Below, piece by piece: positions 7,610 through 16,294 of a stretch of 64,000 bases of DNA. The position numbers and the translations under genes are program-made. Below the pieces are notes generated by a model. It did not search any database. It had not been told where the DNA came from and saw nothing but the letters and a program-made list of their open reading frames with translations. Source of the DNA: Rhizobium sp. Root1334 (GTDB taxonomy: Bacteria > Pseudomonadota > Alphaproteobacteria > Rhizobiales > Rhizobiaceae); the NCBI RefSeq assembly GCF_001426665.1, contig NZ_LMEY01000001.1, forward strand, positions 1,143,179 through 1,207,178, given 5' to 3'. Numbering within the stretch: position 1 is the stretch's first letter; every line of letters starts with the position of its first letter.

Positions 7610-8533
7610 ATGCATATTCCTTATGCCGGTTCCGGCCCCTATTGCTACGCCAACTCTTTCGCCATGATGTTCGGCGCCAATGCGCCATCCATCGGCGTCG
7701 TTGAATTCGCCACGAGCAGCGCTTTTGGCATGCAGTTGGTTGGTGGCACGCTTCCCTTTTTCGATCCTTACGGCTGGACGCCGGAAGCAAGTTTCAACGA
7801 TGCCCTGGCCGCGTTGGGCTGGCGGTCGGAAATGCTGCGTAATGACGACCCACAAGCCGCGCTTCTTGCGCTGAGCACGGCCCTTGCTGATGGGCCGGTC
7901 TGGATCGGACCTGTCGAGATGGGTTACCTCAGCCACCAGCCGGGAATGACAGGCCCTATCGGCGCAGACCATTACCTCATCGTGGCCGAGATCGATGATC
8001 ACTCGGTTCTGATGCACGATCCGCAAGGCTATCCCTATGCCCGGCTTCCCATCAGCCTGTTTCTCAAAGCCTGGCAAGCTGAAACCGTCGACTATGCATC
8101 GCCGTTCACCATGCGCTCCGGTTTTCGCCAGATAGAGCGAAAGTCCGAGCGTGACATCATCCTGTCGGCCATGCCGGCCGCGAGACGGTGGCTGGCGATG
8201 GAAAACGCCGTTCATGTCCCTCCTGGAACCATTGGTAACGGCGAGGCGGCGGAAGCGCTTGCTGAAGTCATCGAGCGAGGCATGGATGATGACCTGCGCG
8301 GTCATCTCATCCACTTCGCGGTGCGCGTCGGATCACGGCGGGCTGCGGATGCAGCCACATGCATGATCAAGGCCGGCTACGACCGCGCCGCACAAATCCT
8401 CGACCGGCAGGCACGCCTCATCGGCGCCCTGCAATATCCCCTCGTCATACGCGACGATGCGACAGCAGCCGCCGGTCTTCGATCGCTGGCCCCGACTTAT
8501 GGCGACCTGCTGCATGTACTAAGTTCGCGGTAG
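7610..8533 (+). CDS. BtrH N-terminal-like / papain-fold orphan protein
   Basis: A 307-residue protein whose first half resembles the BtrH N-terminal domain (butirosin biosynthesis acyltransferase, papain-like fold). PYCYANSFAMMFG places a Cys at residue 12, GADHYLIVAEID a His at 121, and LMHDPQGYPYARLP an Asp at 137. This spacing suits a Cys-His-Asp triad of the C39/papain superfamily. The C-terminal half is Ala-rich and helical (DUF4872-like). The ATG at 7610 has GGAG six bases upstream. There is no signal peptide. No biosynthetic cluster surrounds it, so the acyl donor or peptide substrate is unknown, and the family call rests on motif spacing. Confidence 0.68.
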   Translation: MHIPYAGSGPYCYANSFAMMFGANAPSIGVVEFATSSAFGMQLVGGTLPFFDPYGWTPEASFNDALAALGWRSEMLRNDDPQAALLALSTALADGPVWIGPVEMGYLSHQPGMTGPIGADHYLIVAEIDDHSVLMHDPQGYPYARLPISLFLKAWQAETVDYASPFTMRSGFRQIERKSERDIILSAMPAARRWLAMENAVHVPPGTIGNGEAAEALAEVIERGMDDDLRGHLIHFAVRVGSRRAADAATCMIKAGYDRAAQILDRQARLIGALQYPLVIRDDATAAAGLRSLAPTYGDLLHVLSSR

Positions 8534-8601
8534 AACGGCACCCCCGGACGCCCGCAAGTCCGCTTCATCCAGGCAAAAACCGGCAGAGGCCTGCGCTGTT
8601 G

Positions 8602-8637
8602 TCACCCGGCTGCTCTATCACCGTAAAAGCCGGGTGA
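8602..8637. other. Hairpin between convergent genes
   Basis: A perfect 10-bp stem (TCACCCGGCT / AGCCGGGTGA) with a 16-base loop lies between the convergent BtrH-like and lysR genes. Neither side has a T tract, so it is not a canonical intrinsic terminator, but it could protect or end both transcripts. Little else is visible in this 110-base gap. Confidence 0.4.
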
Positions 8638-8643
8638 ACGCAT

Positions 8644-9558
8644 CTACGGTTCGGAGCGGTCAGCCTCTGCAACCAGCCAATCCCAGAGCTCCGTTACCAC
8701 CGGGTGCCGCAGATTGCGCGGATGAGCCGCCAGCATGAAAGGTTTGGCCGAGGTCATTCCCCGGTCACCAAGGAGTACAAGCTCGCCCTTCGCCAGCCGC
8801 TCCGATGCGAGGTTGATGCTGCCGAGGCAGACGCCGAAACCGCGCGCGGCGGCATCGAGCATGATGCCGGAATCGGAGAAATTGAGACCCGTGACGAGTG
8901 CGCCACCATCAAGCCCTCCGGCCAGAAACCATTTCTGCCAGTCGTCCTCCGTCTCGTCATGCAGCATCGGAAAGTCGAGGAACGTCTGCCCATCCGGATT
9001 AGCAGGCATCGTGGCTCTGAGGGAAGGCGCACACATCGGCCACAGTGTATCGGTGAACAGTACGGCCGACACCATGCCATCCCAGTTTCCGCGTCCATGC
9101 GTCACCAGAATGTCGATTTCGGATTCGGCGAGGTTCACCTCCTCCTCCGTAGTCACCAGCCATGGCTCCATATCCGGATGACTGGCCTTGAGCTTTGCCA
9201 GCCGCGGCATATACCAGCCGGCGGCAAAGGATGGCGGCATCGCCAGAACAACCGAACCGGGCTTTGTATAGAAGCCGAGCCTGCGGACACCCAACCGCAG
9301 TGTTTCCAATGTGGCAGCCACGGTATCGTGGAAATCCCGCCCGGCATCCGTCAGCTCGACGCGCCGGTTGAGGCGCAGGAAAAGCGGTTGTCCGAAATGC
9401 TCCTCCAGCGCCCGAACCTGATGACTGACCGCCGATTGCGTCATGTTCAGCTCTTGCGCCGCCAGCGAAAAACTGGACAGCCGCGCAGCGGCCTCAAAGC
9501 CGGCCATTGCCGCCATCGGCGGCAGGTTTCGATAGGGGTTCACATGAGATTTTTTCAT
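8644..9558 (-). CDS. LysR family transcriptional regulator (GcvA-like)
   Basis: A 304-residue LysR regulator. Its N-terminal winged helix-turn-helix is RLSSFSLAAQELNMTQSAVS followed by HQVRALEEHFG; the effector-binding domain starts near residue 95. The NLPPMAAMAGFEAAAR opening resembles the GcvA/AmpR-type branch. The ATG at 9558 has AAGGTG upstream; the longer frame adds 21 residues before the typical start. It is divergent from two agmatine deiminase-family genes across a 115-base intergenic region holding an inverted repeat, so it most likely controls them. Putrescine-pathway metabolites are plausible effectors, by inference. Confidence 0.9.
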   Translation of the reverse strand: MKKSHVNPYRNLPPMAAMAGFEAAARLSSFSLAAQELNMTQSAVSHQVRALEEHFGQPLFLRLNRRVELTDAGRDFHDTVAATLETLRLGVRRLGFYTKPGSVVLAMPPSFAAGWYMPRLAKLKASHPDMEPWLVTTEEEVNLAESEIDILVTHGRGNWDGMVSAVLFTDTLWPMCAPSLRATMPANPDGQTFLDFPMLHDETEDDWQKWFLAGGLDGGALVTGLNFSDSGIMLDAAARGFGVCLGSINLASERLAKGELVLLGDRGMTSAKPFMLAAHPRNLRHPVVTELWDWLVAEADRSEP

Positions 9559-9572
9559 CAAACACCTTAAAG

Positions 9573-9592
9573 ATTCGCGTTTGCACGCGGAT
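9573..9592. promoter_or_regulatory. Inverted repeat in the lysR/agmatine deiminase intergenic region (candidate LysR box)
   Basis: The sequence ATTCGCGT-TTGC-ACGCGGAT has 8-bp arms with one mismatch, and lies 15 bases upstream of the lysR start codon. LysR regulators bind imperfect dyads in divergent promoters and commonly repress themselves from there. The assignment depends on position and symmetry only. Confidence 0.4.
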
Positions 9593-9673
9593 TGCACAGC
9601 TCTTAGATTTTGATTGCTCATGATGCGCTGCTGCAGCGTCCTTTACTGATGAGAAATTTTAATCCCGGGGTCA

Positions 9674-10699
9674 ATGATGCAGAATGCCAATGGCACACCG
9701 AAACAGACTGGGTTCCGCATGCCGGCGGAATGGGAACATCATGAGCGCAGCTGGATGATGTGGCCGGCAAGAGCCGGGTTCTGGGACGACATCGCCGCCA
9801 CCAGGCGCGACTATGCAGCGGTCGCCCATGCCATCCGCGCGTTTGAACCGGTTACCATGGCTGTACGGCCAGAGGATGCGGCGGAGGCCCGTTCGATGCT
9901 GGGCGGCGATATTGCGCTGGCGATCACCGCGATCGACGATTCCTGGGCGCGCGACGCTGGTCCGTGCTTTCTCGTCGATGACCACGGTGCGCGGGCTGGC
10001 GTGAATTTCAGGTTCAACGCCTGGGGCGGCAAATATCAGCCGCATGACAAGGACGACGCGTTTGCCGGCTACGTGCTTCAGCAAACGAATGTCCGGACGT
10101 TCAATTCACGCCTCGTCGCGGAAGGCGGCGGCATGTCCGTGGACGGTGAAGGCACGATTCTGACCACCGAAAGCTGCTTTCCCAACATCAATCGCAATCC
10201 GGACTGGACGCGAGACGAGATCGAGCTTGAACTCAAGGATATGCTTGGCGGCAACAAAGTGATCTGGCTGCCTGGCAACCCGGAGGAAATCGAAACGGAC
10301 GGCCATGTCGATGACATTGCCACCTTCGTGGCTCCGGGTGTTGTGCTGATCGAACATGCCGGAGATCCGCAATCCCCGTGGCACGCCATCAGCATGGCCA
10401 ACATCCGGGCGCTTGAAGGCCAGACAGACGCCAAGGGACGGCAGATCAAACTGATCACCATCCCCGAGGCGGTTGAGGCGGAGGCGATTGGTGATAGGTT
10501 CTGCCGGTCCTATGTCAATTCGTACCTGGTCAACGGCGGCGTGATCATGCCGCGCTATGGCGTCCGCAGTGACGATCTGGTGCGCGAAACGTTTGAAGCG
10601 CTGTTTCCCGGCCGCACGGTGCGCCAGGTTTCCATCGACAATATCGCAGTCGGTGGCGGCGGCATCCATTGCATCACCCAGCAAGAGCCGGCGGCGTAA
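9674..10699 (+). CDS. aguA: Agmatine deiminase (agmatine iminohydrolase), cytosolic copy
   Basis: A 341-residue member of the peptidyl-arginine deiminase-fold family, which converts agmatine to N-carbamoylputrescine and ammonia on the route from arginine to putrescine. Family motifs run in order: RMPAEWEHHERSWMMWP, DDSWARDAGPCFLVDD, VAEGGGMSVDGEGTILTTE, ETDGHVDDIATF, and GGGGIHCITQQEP with the catalytic Cys333. ATG codons at 9674 and 9677 are both possible. There is no signal peptide. A second family member with a Tat signal follows 82 bases downstream. N-carbamoylputrescine amidase, the next step, is not in this window. Confidence 0.92.
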   Translation: MMQNANGTPKQTGFRMPAEWEHHERSWMMWPARAGFWDDIAATRRDYAAVAHAIRAFEPVTMAVRPEDAAEARSMLGGDIALAITAIDDSWARDAGPCFLVDDHGARAGVNFRFNAWGGKYQPHDKDDAFAGYVLQQTNVRTFNSRLVAEGGGMSVDGEGTILTTESCFPNINRNPDWTRDEIELELKDMLGGNKVIWLPGNPEEIETDGHVDDIATFVAPGVVLIEHAGDPQSPWHAISMANIRALEGQTDAKGRQIKLITIPEAVEAEAIGDRFCRSYVNSYLVNGGVIMPRYGVRSDDLVRETFEALFPGRTVRQVSIDNIAVGGGGIHCITQQEPAA

Positions 10700-10781
10700 T
10701 CACGGCAGGAATGCCGGAACCCCAGGCCGGCGCTGGCCACCGGCGAAACAGTGCATCCCCCATTCGCATAAGGAGTTCTTG

Positions 10782-11891
10782 ATGATGAAACGGCGAAATT
10801 TCCTGAAGCGAAGCCTGCTGGTTTCCGGAGGCGCGCTCGCAACGGGCGCTTTTGCCAACAGCTTCAGCACGACAGCCGCTGCGCAGGACAGCGTGTGGCG
10901 CATGCCCGACGAAGGCGAGCGCCATGCTGCAACATGGATGGCCTTTGGCCCGAGCGCTGATGTCTGGGGCCGCAAGCTGCTTCCCGTGGCCAGAGAAAAC
11001 CTAGCCAGCATCGCCAAGGCGATTGCGGCGCACGAACCTGTGAAGATGCTGGTGCGCGAAGAGGAGCACGACATCGCAGCGCGCCTGTGCGGCCCCTCGG
11101 TGACGCTGGTGGTTCAGCCTATCGATGACCTGTGGATGCGCGACACCGGGCCGGTGTTCGTGAAGAACGAGGCGGCGCAAGCCGGCGCAGTCGGCTTCAA
11201 CTTCAACGGCTGGGGCGGCAAGCAGGAGCATGATGATGACGCACAAGTCGCCAGCTTCATTGCAGATGCGGTCAACACCAAATTCATCGAAACGGATCTG
11301 GTTCTCGAAGGCGGCGGCATCGAGGTGGATGGCGAAGGCAGGGCAATCATCACCGAAAGCTGCGTGCTCAACGCCAACCGCAACCCCGGCGTCAGCAAGG
11401 CGCAGTGCGAGGAGGAACTCTCCCGCCTGCTCGGCATTCGCAAGGTCATCTGGCTGCCGGGTATCGCCGGCATGGACATCACCGACGGCCATACCGATTT
11501 CTATGCGCGTTTTGCCACGCCCGGCGTGGTCGTTGCCGGTCTGGACCTGGACCCGGATTCCTATGACCACGCCGTCACCAAACGCCATCTGGAGATCCTG
11601 CGGCGATCCACGGACGTCAACGGGAAAAAACTGGATGTCGTGGTGCTGGAAGGCCCCTCAACCGTGCGCGCAAAATACGAGAACAAGGAGTTCGCGGCCG
11701 GCTACATCAATTTCTACGTTTGCAACGGCGCCGTCATCGCCCCGGAATTTGGCGACCGGAAGGCCGACAACAATGCGCGCGACACGTTGCGGGACCTATT
11801 CCCGGGCCGGGACATCATCCAATTGAACATCGACGGCATCGCCGCTGGCGGCGGCGGCATCCACTGCACCACCCAACAGCAACCCGCCTGA
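10782..11891 (+). CDS. Tat-exported agmatine deiminase family protein
   Basis: A 369-residue paralogue of the upstream aguA product with the complete active site: DDLWMRDTGPVF, LEGGGIEVDGEGRAIITES, TDGHTDFYARF, and GGGGIHCTTQQQP with Cys362. The N-terminus KRRNFLKRSLLVSGGALATG is a twin-arginine signal (RRNFLK plus a hydrophobic stretch), so it should act folded in the periplasm. AGGAG stands six bases before the ATG at 10782, which sets the start. Substrate could be agmatine or another guanidino compound outside the cytosol; which one is unknown. It probably shares the aguA transcript and LysR control. Confidence 0.88.
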   Translation: MMKRRNFLKRSLLVSGGALATGAFANSFSTTAAAQDSVWRMPDEGERHAATWMAFGPSADVWGRKLLPVARENLASIAKAIAAHEPVKMLVREEEHDIAARLCGPSVTLVVQPIDDLWMRDTGPVFVKNEAAQAGAVGFNFNGWGGKQEHDDDAQVASFIADAVNTKFIETDLVLEGGGIEVDGEGRAIITESCVLNANRNPGVSKAQCEEELSRLLGIRKVIWLPGIAGMDITDGHTDFYARFATPGVVVAGLDLDPDSYDHAVTKRHLEILRRSTDVNGKKLDVVVLEGPSTVRAKYENKEFAAGYINFYVCNGAVIAPEFGDRKADNNARDTLRDLFPGRDIIQLNIDGIAAGGGGIHCTTQQQPA

Positions 11892-11993
11892 AAAACGTTT
11901 TGAGCAGGATGCCCGCTTCTTCAAACCAGCAGCGGCCGGATCATGCACGCCTGCCGCCGGATTGCCGATTAAGCTTCCGGCCCACGACCAGCA

Positions 11994-12042
11994 TTGACAT
12001 CGCCTCGGGCATCGAAGATACTTCACTACATGGTGAAGTATC
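11994..12042 (+). promoter_or_regulatory. Promoter and inverted-repeat operator of the arsR-SRPBCC-GST operon
   Basis: TTGACA (11994-11999) is followed by 17 bases and GATACT (12017-12022). Transcription would begin close to 12029-12030, the A of the start codon, predicting a leaderless mRNA. A perfect inverted repeat with 10-bp arms, GATACTTCAC and GTGAAGTATC, and a 6-base spacer covers 12017-12042. It spans the -10 box and the first codons. This is a classic arrangement for autorepression by the ArsR protein encoded here. Promoter and operator are read from sequence; binding is inferred. Confidence 0.65.
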
Positions 12043-12368
12043 GAACATCCCCCATTGACCGTACATTTTCAGCGCTTGCCGATCCGACGCGGCGGCAGGT
12101 GCTGATGCGGTTGAAGGACGAGCCGGGGCTGTCGGTGAGCGAGCTTGCCCGGCCATTGTCGCTGAAGCTGCCGGGCATCATGAAGCATCTCGACGTCCTG
12201 TCCGATGCCGGATTGATCACCCGGACCAAGACCGGCCGGACCGTGTCGGTCAATCTCTCGGCCGGGCCGATGCAGGATGCGATGGCGTGGCTCAATCAGT
12301 ATGAACGGCTCTGGACGGTCAGCATCGACCGGCTGGTGGCGCTGGTGGAAGAGGATGACGGACAATGA
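12030..12368 (+). CDS. ArsR family regulator (autorepressor of an SRPBCC/GST operon)
   Basis: A 112-residue ArsR/SmtB winged-helix protein. FSALADPTRRQVLMRLKD is the hallmark first helix, and LSVSELARPLSLKLPGIMKHLDVLSDAGLI the helix-turn-helix. No metal-binding Cys pair is present, as in the branch paired with SRPBCC (AHSA1) proteins. The MVKY start is within the operator inverted repeat, and no Shine-Dalgarno precedes it, consistent with leaderless translation. The stop overlaps the ATG of the SRPBCC gene (ATGA). The effector is unknown and is perhaps a ligand of the neighbouring SRPBCC protein. Confidence 0.9.
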   Translation: MVKYRTSPIDRTFSALADPTRRQVLMRLKDEPGLSVSELARPLSLKLPGIMKHLDVLSDAGLITRTKTGRTVSVNLSAGPMQDAMAWLNQYERLWTVSIDRLVALVEEDDGQ

Positions 12369-12805
12369 TCAACAGCGTTGCGAGCGTCACCATCGTCCGC
12401 AGGATCAAGGCCTCGCCGGCCAGGGTCTGGGCGGCGATCACCCGGCCCGAACAGATGCTGAAATGGTGGGGCCCTGATGCCGGACCGACGCTCAAGGCCG
12501 AAGCCGATGTGCGACCCGGCGGCCGCTTCAGCGTTCTGTTCCGCCTGCTGAACGGCGAGGAACACAATCCCACCGGCATCTACCGGGACGTGCTTCCCGA
12601 GCGCAAGCTGGTTTTTACCTGGGAATGGCCCGGTATGCCCGAACGGGAATCCCTGGTGACATTCCTGCTCAGGCCACTCGATGGCGGCACCGAGCTCACC
12701 TTGATCCACGCGCAGCTCCCCGATGAAGAAGCGCGGGAAAGCCATGAGCGGGGCTGGAGCGGCCTGCTCGACAAGCTGCCGATCTTTCTTGGAGAAAAAC
12801 CATGA
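12365..12805 (+). CDS. SRPBCC (AHSA1-like) domain protein
   Basis: A 146-residue helix-grip (START-like) protein of the activator of Hsp90 ATPase homologue family. It shows the usual opening VTIVRRIKASPARVWAAITRPEQMLKWWGP, the middle VRPGGRFSVLF, and the C-terminal helix ESHERGWSGLLDKL. Such proteins bind hydrophobic ligands in a deep cavity, and in this ArsR-linked class they are seldom characterised. Overlaps of four bases join it to arsR upstream and a GST downstream, so all three are translated from one message. A role with the GST in handling a toxic small molecule is a reasonable guess only. Confidence 0.88.
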   Translation: MINSVASVTIVRRIKASPARVWAAITRPEQMLKWWGPDAGPTLKAEADVRPGGRFSVLFRLLNGEEHNPTGIYRDVLPERKLVFTWEWPGMPERESLVTFLLRPLDGGTELTLIHAQLPDEEARESHERGWSGLLDKLPIFLGEKP

Positions 12806-13461
12806 GCGACTTGACCCTTATCACCTTCGACTGGGTTCCCGAAATGCCGCGGGGATTTGTACGTGACATCAGGGTGCGCTGGGCACTGGAGGAAGCGGGC
12901 CTGCCCTACCGCGTCGAGGGTGTGTCATTCAGCGGCCGCAATGCCGACCATTTCGCCCACCAGCCCTTCGGCCAGGTGCCGTGGCTGACCGATGGCGAGC
13001 TATCGATCTTCGAGAGCGGTGCGATCCTGTTGCATCTGGCGGAAATGAGCGATGCACTGATGCCGGGAGACCTGCGTGAACGCAACGCAGTGAAAGAATG
13101 GCTGTTTGCGGCACTCAATTCGGTCGAGATGGCAAGCCTGCCCTGGTCCCTGCTGATGTTCTCCGGCAATAATGACGGCACGCCCGGATGGAAGTTCTTT
13201 GACGGCTTCCTTCATCAGCACCGGCTGAAGCACATGGAGGCGGTACTTGCGGGACGCGAATGGTTGGCCGGACGCTTCTCTGTCGCCGATATCCTGATGG
13301 CGGATGTGCTGCGCCTGGTCGACCGGTTCGACGGGCTGGCGAACTATCCCGCCTGCCGTGCCTATGTCGCCCGCGCCACGGCCCGCCCCGCCTTTATCAA
13401 GGCGCACGCGGACCAGATGGCCCATTTTGCCAAAGGTGATGCAGCCACCGCCGCGAACTAG
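12802..13461 (+). CDS. Glutathione S-transferase family protein
   Basis: A 219-residue GST. The thioredoxin-like N-domain covers residues 1-85, with RDIRVRWALEEAGLPYRVEGV, the cis-Pro segment PFGQVPWLTDGE and the glutathione site IFESGAILLHLAE. The helical C-domain contains WLAGRFSVADILMADVLR, the N-capping box motif. There is no obvious catalytic Cys, Tyr or Ser in the standard place. The ATG overlaps the SRPBCC stop (ATGA), making it the third gene of the ArsR operon. It converges on guaA, with 23 bases between stop codons. Confidence 0.88.
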   Translation: MSDLTLITFDWVPEMPRGFVRDIRVRWALEEAGLPYRVEGVSFSGRNADHFAHQPFGQVPWLTDGELSIFESGAILLHLAEMSDALMPGDLRERNAVKEWLFAALNSVEMASLPWSLLMFSGNNDGTPGWKFFDGFLHQHRLKHMEAVLAGREWLAGRFSVADILMADVLRLVDRFDGLANYPACRAYVARATARPAFIKAHADQMAHFAKGDAATAAN

Positions 13462-13484
13462 CGCGGCGGGCCAACACTACTGCC

Positions 13485-15047
13485 TTATTCCCACTCGATT
13501 GTGCCCGGCGGCTTGCTCGTCACATCGTAAACGACGCGGTTGATGCCGCGAACTTCGTTGATGATGCGCGTGGCGGCGCGGCCGAGGAAATCCATGTCGT
13601 AATGGTAGAAATCCGCCGTCATGCCGTCGACCGAGGTGACGGCGCGCAGCGCGCAGACGAATTCGTAGGTGCGGCCATCGCCCATGACACCGACGGTCTG
13701 GACCGGCAGCAACACGGCAAACGCCTGCCAGATGGCGTCGTAGAGGCCAGCCTTGCGGATCTCGTCGAGATAGACAGCATCGGCTTCGCGCAGGATTTCC
13801 AGTTTTTCGCGGGTGATACCGCCCGGGCAGCGGATGGCAAGGCCCGGACCCGGGAACGGGTGGCGACCGATGAAGCTATCGGGCAGACCAAGCTCCTTGC
13901 CGAGAACGCGGACTTCGTCCTTGAACAGTTCGCGCAACGGCTCGACCAGCTGCATGTTCATGCGGGCAGGCAGGCCGCCGACATTGTGGTGCGACTTGAT
14001 GGTGACCGAGGGGCCGCCGGTGAAGGAGACGCTTTCGATCACATCCGGATAGAGCGTACCCTGGGCAAGGAAATCGGCGCCGCCGAGCTTCTTGGCTTCC
14101 GCCTCGAATACGTCGATGAACAGCTTGCCGATAGTCTTACGCTTGGTTTCCGGATCGCTTTCGCCTTCCAGCGCATTGATGAACATGTCGGATGCATCGA
14201 CATGAACGAGGTGCAGGTTGTAGTGCTCCTTGAACATGGCGACGACATCGGCCGCCTCGTTCTTGCGCATCAGGCCGTGGTCGACGAGGATGCAGGTGAG
14301 CTGGTCGCCGACGGCTTCATGGATCAGCAGAGCCGCAACGGATGAATCAACGCCGCCGGACAGGCCGCAGATGACACGCTTGTCGCCAACCTGCTTGCGG
14401 ATTTCAGCAACAGCCTTTTCGCGGTAGGCGGCCATCGACCAGTCGCCCTTGAGACCAGCGATCTTATGAACGAAGTTGGCGAGCAGCTTGGCGCCATCCG
14501 GTGTGTGCACGACTTCCGGATGGAACTGGACGGCGTAGAATTTCTTGTCTTCGTTGGCGATGAAGGCAAACGGCGCGTTCGGCGATGTCGCAACAACATC
14601 GAAACCGGCCGGAATCGCGGTGACGCGGTCGCCATGGCTCATCCACACCTGATGGCGGGAACCAACAGTCCAGAGACCGTCGTAAAGCGCGCATTCCTTG
14701 TCGATCTCGATGAAGGCGCGGCCAAACTCGCGGTGATGGCCCGCCTCGACCTTGCCACCGAGCTGCTCGCACATGGTCTGCTGGCCATAGCAGATGCCAA
14801 GGACCGGCAGGCCGCTGTCGAAAATCACCTGCGGCGCACGCGGCGAGCCGATATCGAGCGTCGAGGCCGGGCTGCCGGACAGGATGACCGCCTTCGGCTT
14901 CAGCCGCTTGAAGCCTTCTTCTGCCGACTGGAAAGGCACGATCTCGCAATAGACGCCGGTCTCGCGCACGCGGCGCGCGATCAGCTGGGTGACCTGGCTG
15001 CCGAAATCGACGATGAGAACGGTATCGGGATGGACTGTCGCTGTCAT
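13485..15047 (-). CDS. guaA: GMP synthase (glutamine-hydrolysing)
   Basis: A 520-residue two-domain enzyme that aminates XMP to GMP with ATP and glutamine, the last step of guanine nucleotide synthesis. The class I amidotransferase triad is visible as GICYGQQ (Cys86) and FHPEVVH (His176, Glu178). The ATP pyrophosphatase P-loop is LSGGVDSS at residues 229-236. The C-terminal dimerisation domain ends [17 protein letters not shown], as is usual for full-length GuaA. A hairpin lies about 45 bases upstream of the ATG, in the leader. An mtnN-like gene lies upstream on the same strand. Confidence 0.97.
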   Translation of the reverse strand: MTATVHPDTVLIVDFGSQVTQLIARRVRETGVYCEIVPFQSAEEGFKRLKPKAVILSGSPASTLDIGSPRAPQVIFDSGLPVLGICYGQQTMCEQLGGKVEAGHHREFGRAFIEIDKECALYDGLWTVGSRHQVWMSHGDRVTAIPAGFDVVATSPNAPFAFIANEDKKFYAVQFHPEVVHTPDGAKLLANFVHKIAGLKGDWSMAAYREKAVAEIRKQVGDKRVICGLSGGVDSSVAALLIHEAVGDQLTCILVDHGLMRKNEAADVVAMFKEHYNLHLVHVDASDMFINALEGESDPETKRKTIGKLFIDVFEAEAKKLGGADFLAQGTLYPDVIESVSFTGGPSVTIKSHHNVGGLPARMNMQLVEPLRELFKDEVRVLGKELGLPDSFIGRHPFPGPGLAIRCPGGITREKLEILREADAVYLDEIRKAGLYDAIWQAFAVLLPVQTVGVMGDGRTYEFVCALRAVTSVDGMTADFYHYDMDFLGRAATRIINEVRGINRVVYDVTSKPPGTIEWE

Positions 15048-15090
15048 GACGCGCTTCCGTTGGCTTGGGCTTATGTGATGGGGAACTATG

Positions 15091-15114
15091 GCGAGCCTTT
15101 AAATAAAGGCGCGC
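15091..15114 (-). other. Hairpin in the mtnN-guaA gap / guaA leader
   Basis: On the minus strand GCGCGCCTTTA and TAAAGGCTCGC form an 11-bp stem with one mismatch and a 2-base loop. There is no T tract after it, so termination of the mtnN transcript is uncertain. It could equally be structure in the guaA leader. No match to a known purine riboswitch was seen. Confidence 0.3.
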
Positions 15115-15156
15115 CCAAGCGCAACGATTACATTGCACCCGGACAATTTTGCGGCC

Positions 15157-15795
15157 TCAAACGGTGATTTCGCCGGTTTTCAGGGCGTTTTCCAGTGCAT
15201 CGGCAGCGTTCGCCAGCTTCTCGTCGATCACGTGCAGATATTCCGTCCAGTCGCTGACGTGCTTGAGTTCGGCCTTGCCATCGGAAATGCCGCGCAAGCC
15301 GATCAGCGGCAGGCCGAACGACTGGCAGGCGCGCAACACGGCAAAGGTTTCCATCTCGACCATATCGGCGGCGATCGTCTCATAGGTCGCACCGGACACG
15401 ATGTTGGCGCCGGTCGACAGGCTCGCCTGTTTGACGCCCGGAATACGCAGCGGCAGATCGACGACGACAGGCAAATCCAGAAACGGCGTCGCGCCCTTTT
15501 CAAAACCCAGCGGCGAAGCATCCATGTCGCGATAGGCAACCGAGGTGGCCTGATAGACTTCCGCCTGTTCCAGCTGGGCTGAACCGGCCGAGCCGAGCGA
15601 GACGACGAGATCGGGCAGGCTGTCGCGGTGCGCCAGCTCGGCAAGCGTCCGTGTCAGCGCCACGGCGGCCTCGACCGGGCCGACGCCGGTCATCAGCGGC
15701 GAGATGCGCTCGCGCAGATGCACGCCATATTCGGCATCGACGGCCATGACATAGAGCAGCGTCTTGCCCGCCACATGCTTCAGTTCGAACGTCAT
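15157..15795 (-). CDS. MtnN-like 5'-methylthioadenosine/S-adenosylhomocysteine nucleosidase
   Basis: A 212-residue phosphorylase/nucleosidase-fold protein. The opening VMAVDAEYGVHLRERISPLMTGVGPVEAAVAL, the central DLVVSLGSAGSA and the active-site segment MVEMETFAVLRACQSFGLPLIGLRGISDG match the MtnN family: the Glu of EMET contacts the ribose and the Asp of ISD the purine. It would cleave methylthioadenosine or S-adenosylhomocysteine in the cytosol. The protein is a little shorter than E. coli MtnN. Its ATG overlaps the TGA of the thioesterase gene (ATGA), so the two are coupled. Confidence 0.85.
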   Translation of the reverse strand: MTFELKHVAGKTLLYVMAVDAEYGVHLRERISPLMTGVGPVEAAVALTRTLAELAHRDSLPDLVVSLGSAGSAQLEQAEVYQATSVAYRDMDASPLGFEKGATPFLDLPVVVDLPLRIPGVKQASLSTGANIVSGATYETIAADMVEMETFAVLRACQSFGLPLIGLRGISDGKAELKHVSDWTEYLHVIDEKLANAADALENALKTGEITV

Positions 15796-16226
15796 CCTTC
15801 AATTCCCTCGCGTCCACGGATCACCATCATCGTGCCGGTCATCGATGCAATCAACTTGGCCGGGCCATCCTGTGAAATCGCATAGCCCCGGCCATCGGAA
15901 ACGATGATCGTTGTACCGGGCTTGGTGACTTCGCCGCGAAACAGGAAGCGTTCGCCCCGGCCCGGCGACATCAAATTGACCTTGAACTCGATGGTGAGGA
16001 TCGAGGCTTCGGGATCGATCACCGAATAGGCGGCATAGGTGCCGGCCGCATCGAGCGCCGCCGAAATGATGCCGGCATGCAGGAAACCATGCTGCTGCGT
16101 CAGCTTCTCGTCGAAGGGAAGCTCGATCTCGACGGACCCCTGTTCCACACGCGTCAACTCCGCCCCGATAGTCGCCATCGCGGCCTGCCGATCGAAACTC
16201 TTGCGGATGCGCTCGCGAAATTCCAC
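15792..16226 (-). CDS. PaaI family thioesterase (hotdog fold)
   Basis: A 144-residue hotdog-fold protein. QQHGFLHAGIISAALDAAGTYAAYS is the catalytic helix region, where HGFLHAG matches the HGG-type motif of acyl-CoA thioesterases; ILTIEFKVNLMSPGRGERFLFRGEV is the long beta-strand pair. It would release acids from acyl-CoA; the substrate is not evident. I chose the GTG at 16226 because GAGAG lies six bases before it. A longer ATG frame to 16298 adds 24 residues that look untranslated. The coupling to the mtnN-like gene is clear from the 4-base overlap. Confidence 0.83.
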   Translation of the reverse strand: MEFRERIRKSFDRQAAMATIGAELTRVEQGSVEIELPFDEKLTQQHGFLHAGIISAALDAAGTYAAYSVIDPEASILTIEFKVNLMSPGRGERFLFRGEVTKPGTTIIVSDGRGYAISQDGPAKLIASMTGTMMVIRGREGIEG

Positions 16227-16294
16227 CGTGTGCTCTCTTGCCCTAAGTTGTCCGTTGCGCAGACAGTCGCATGGCGGAAAAACCAGGACAAGCC

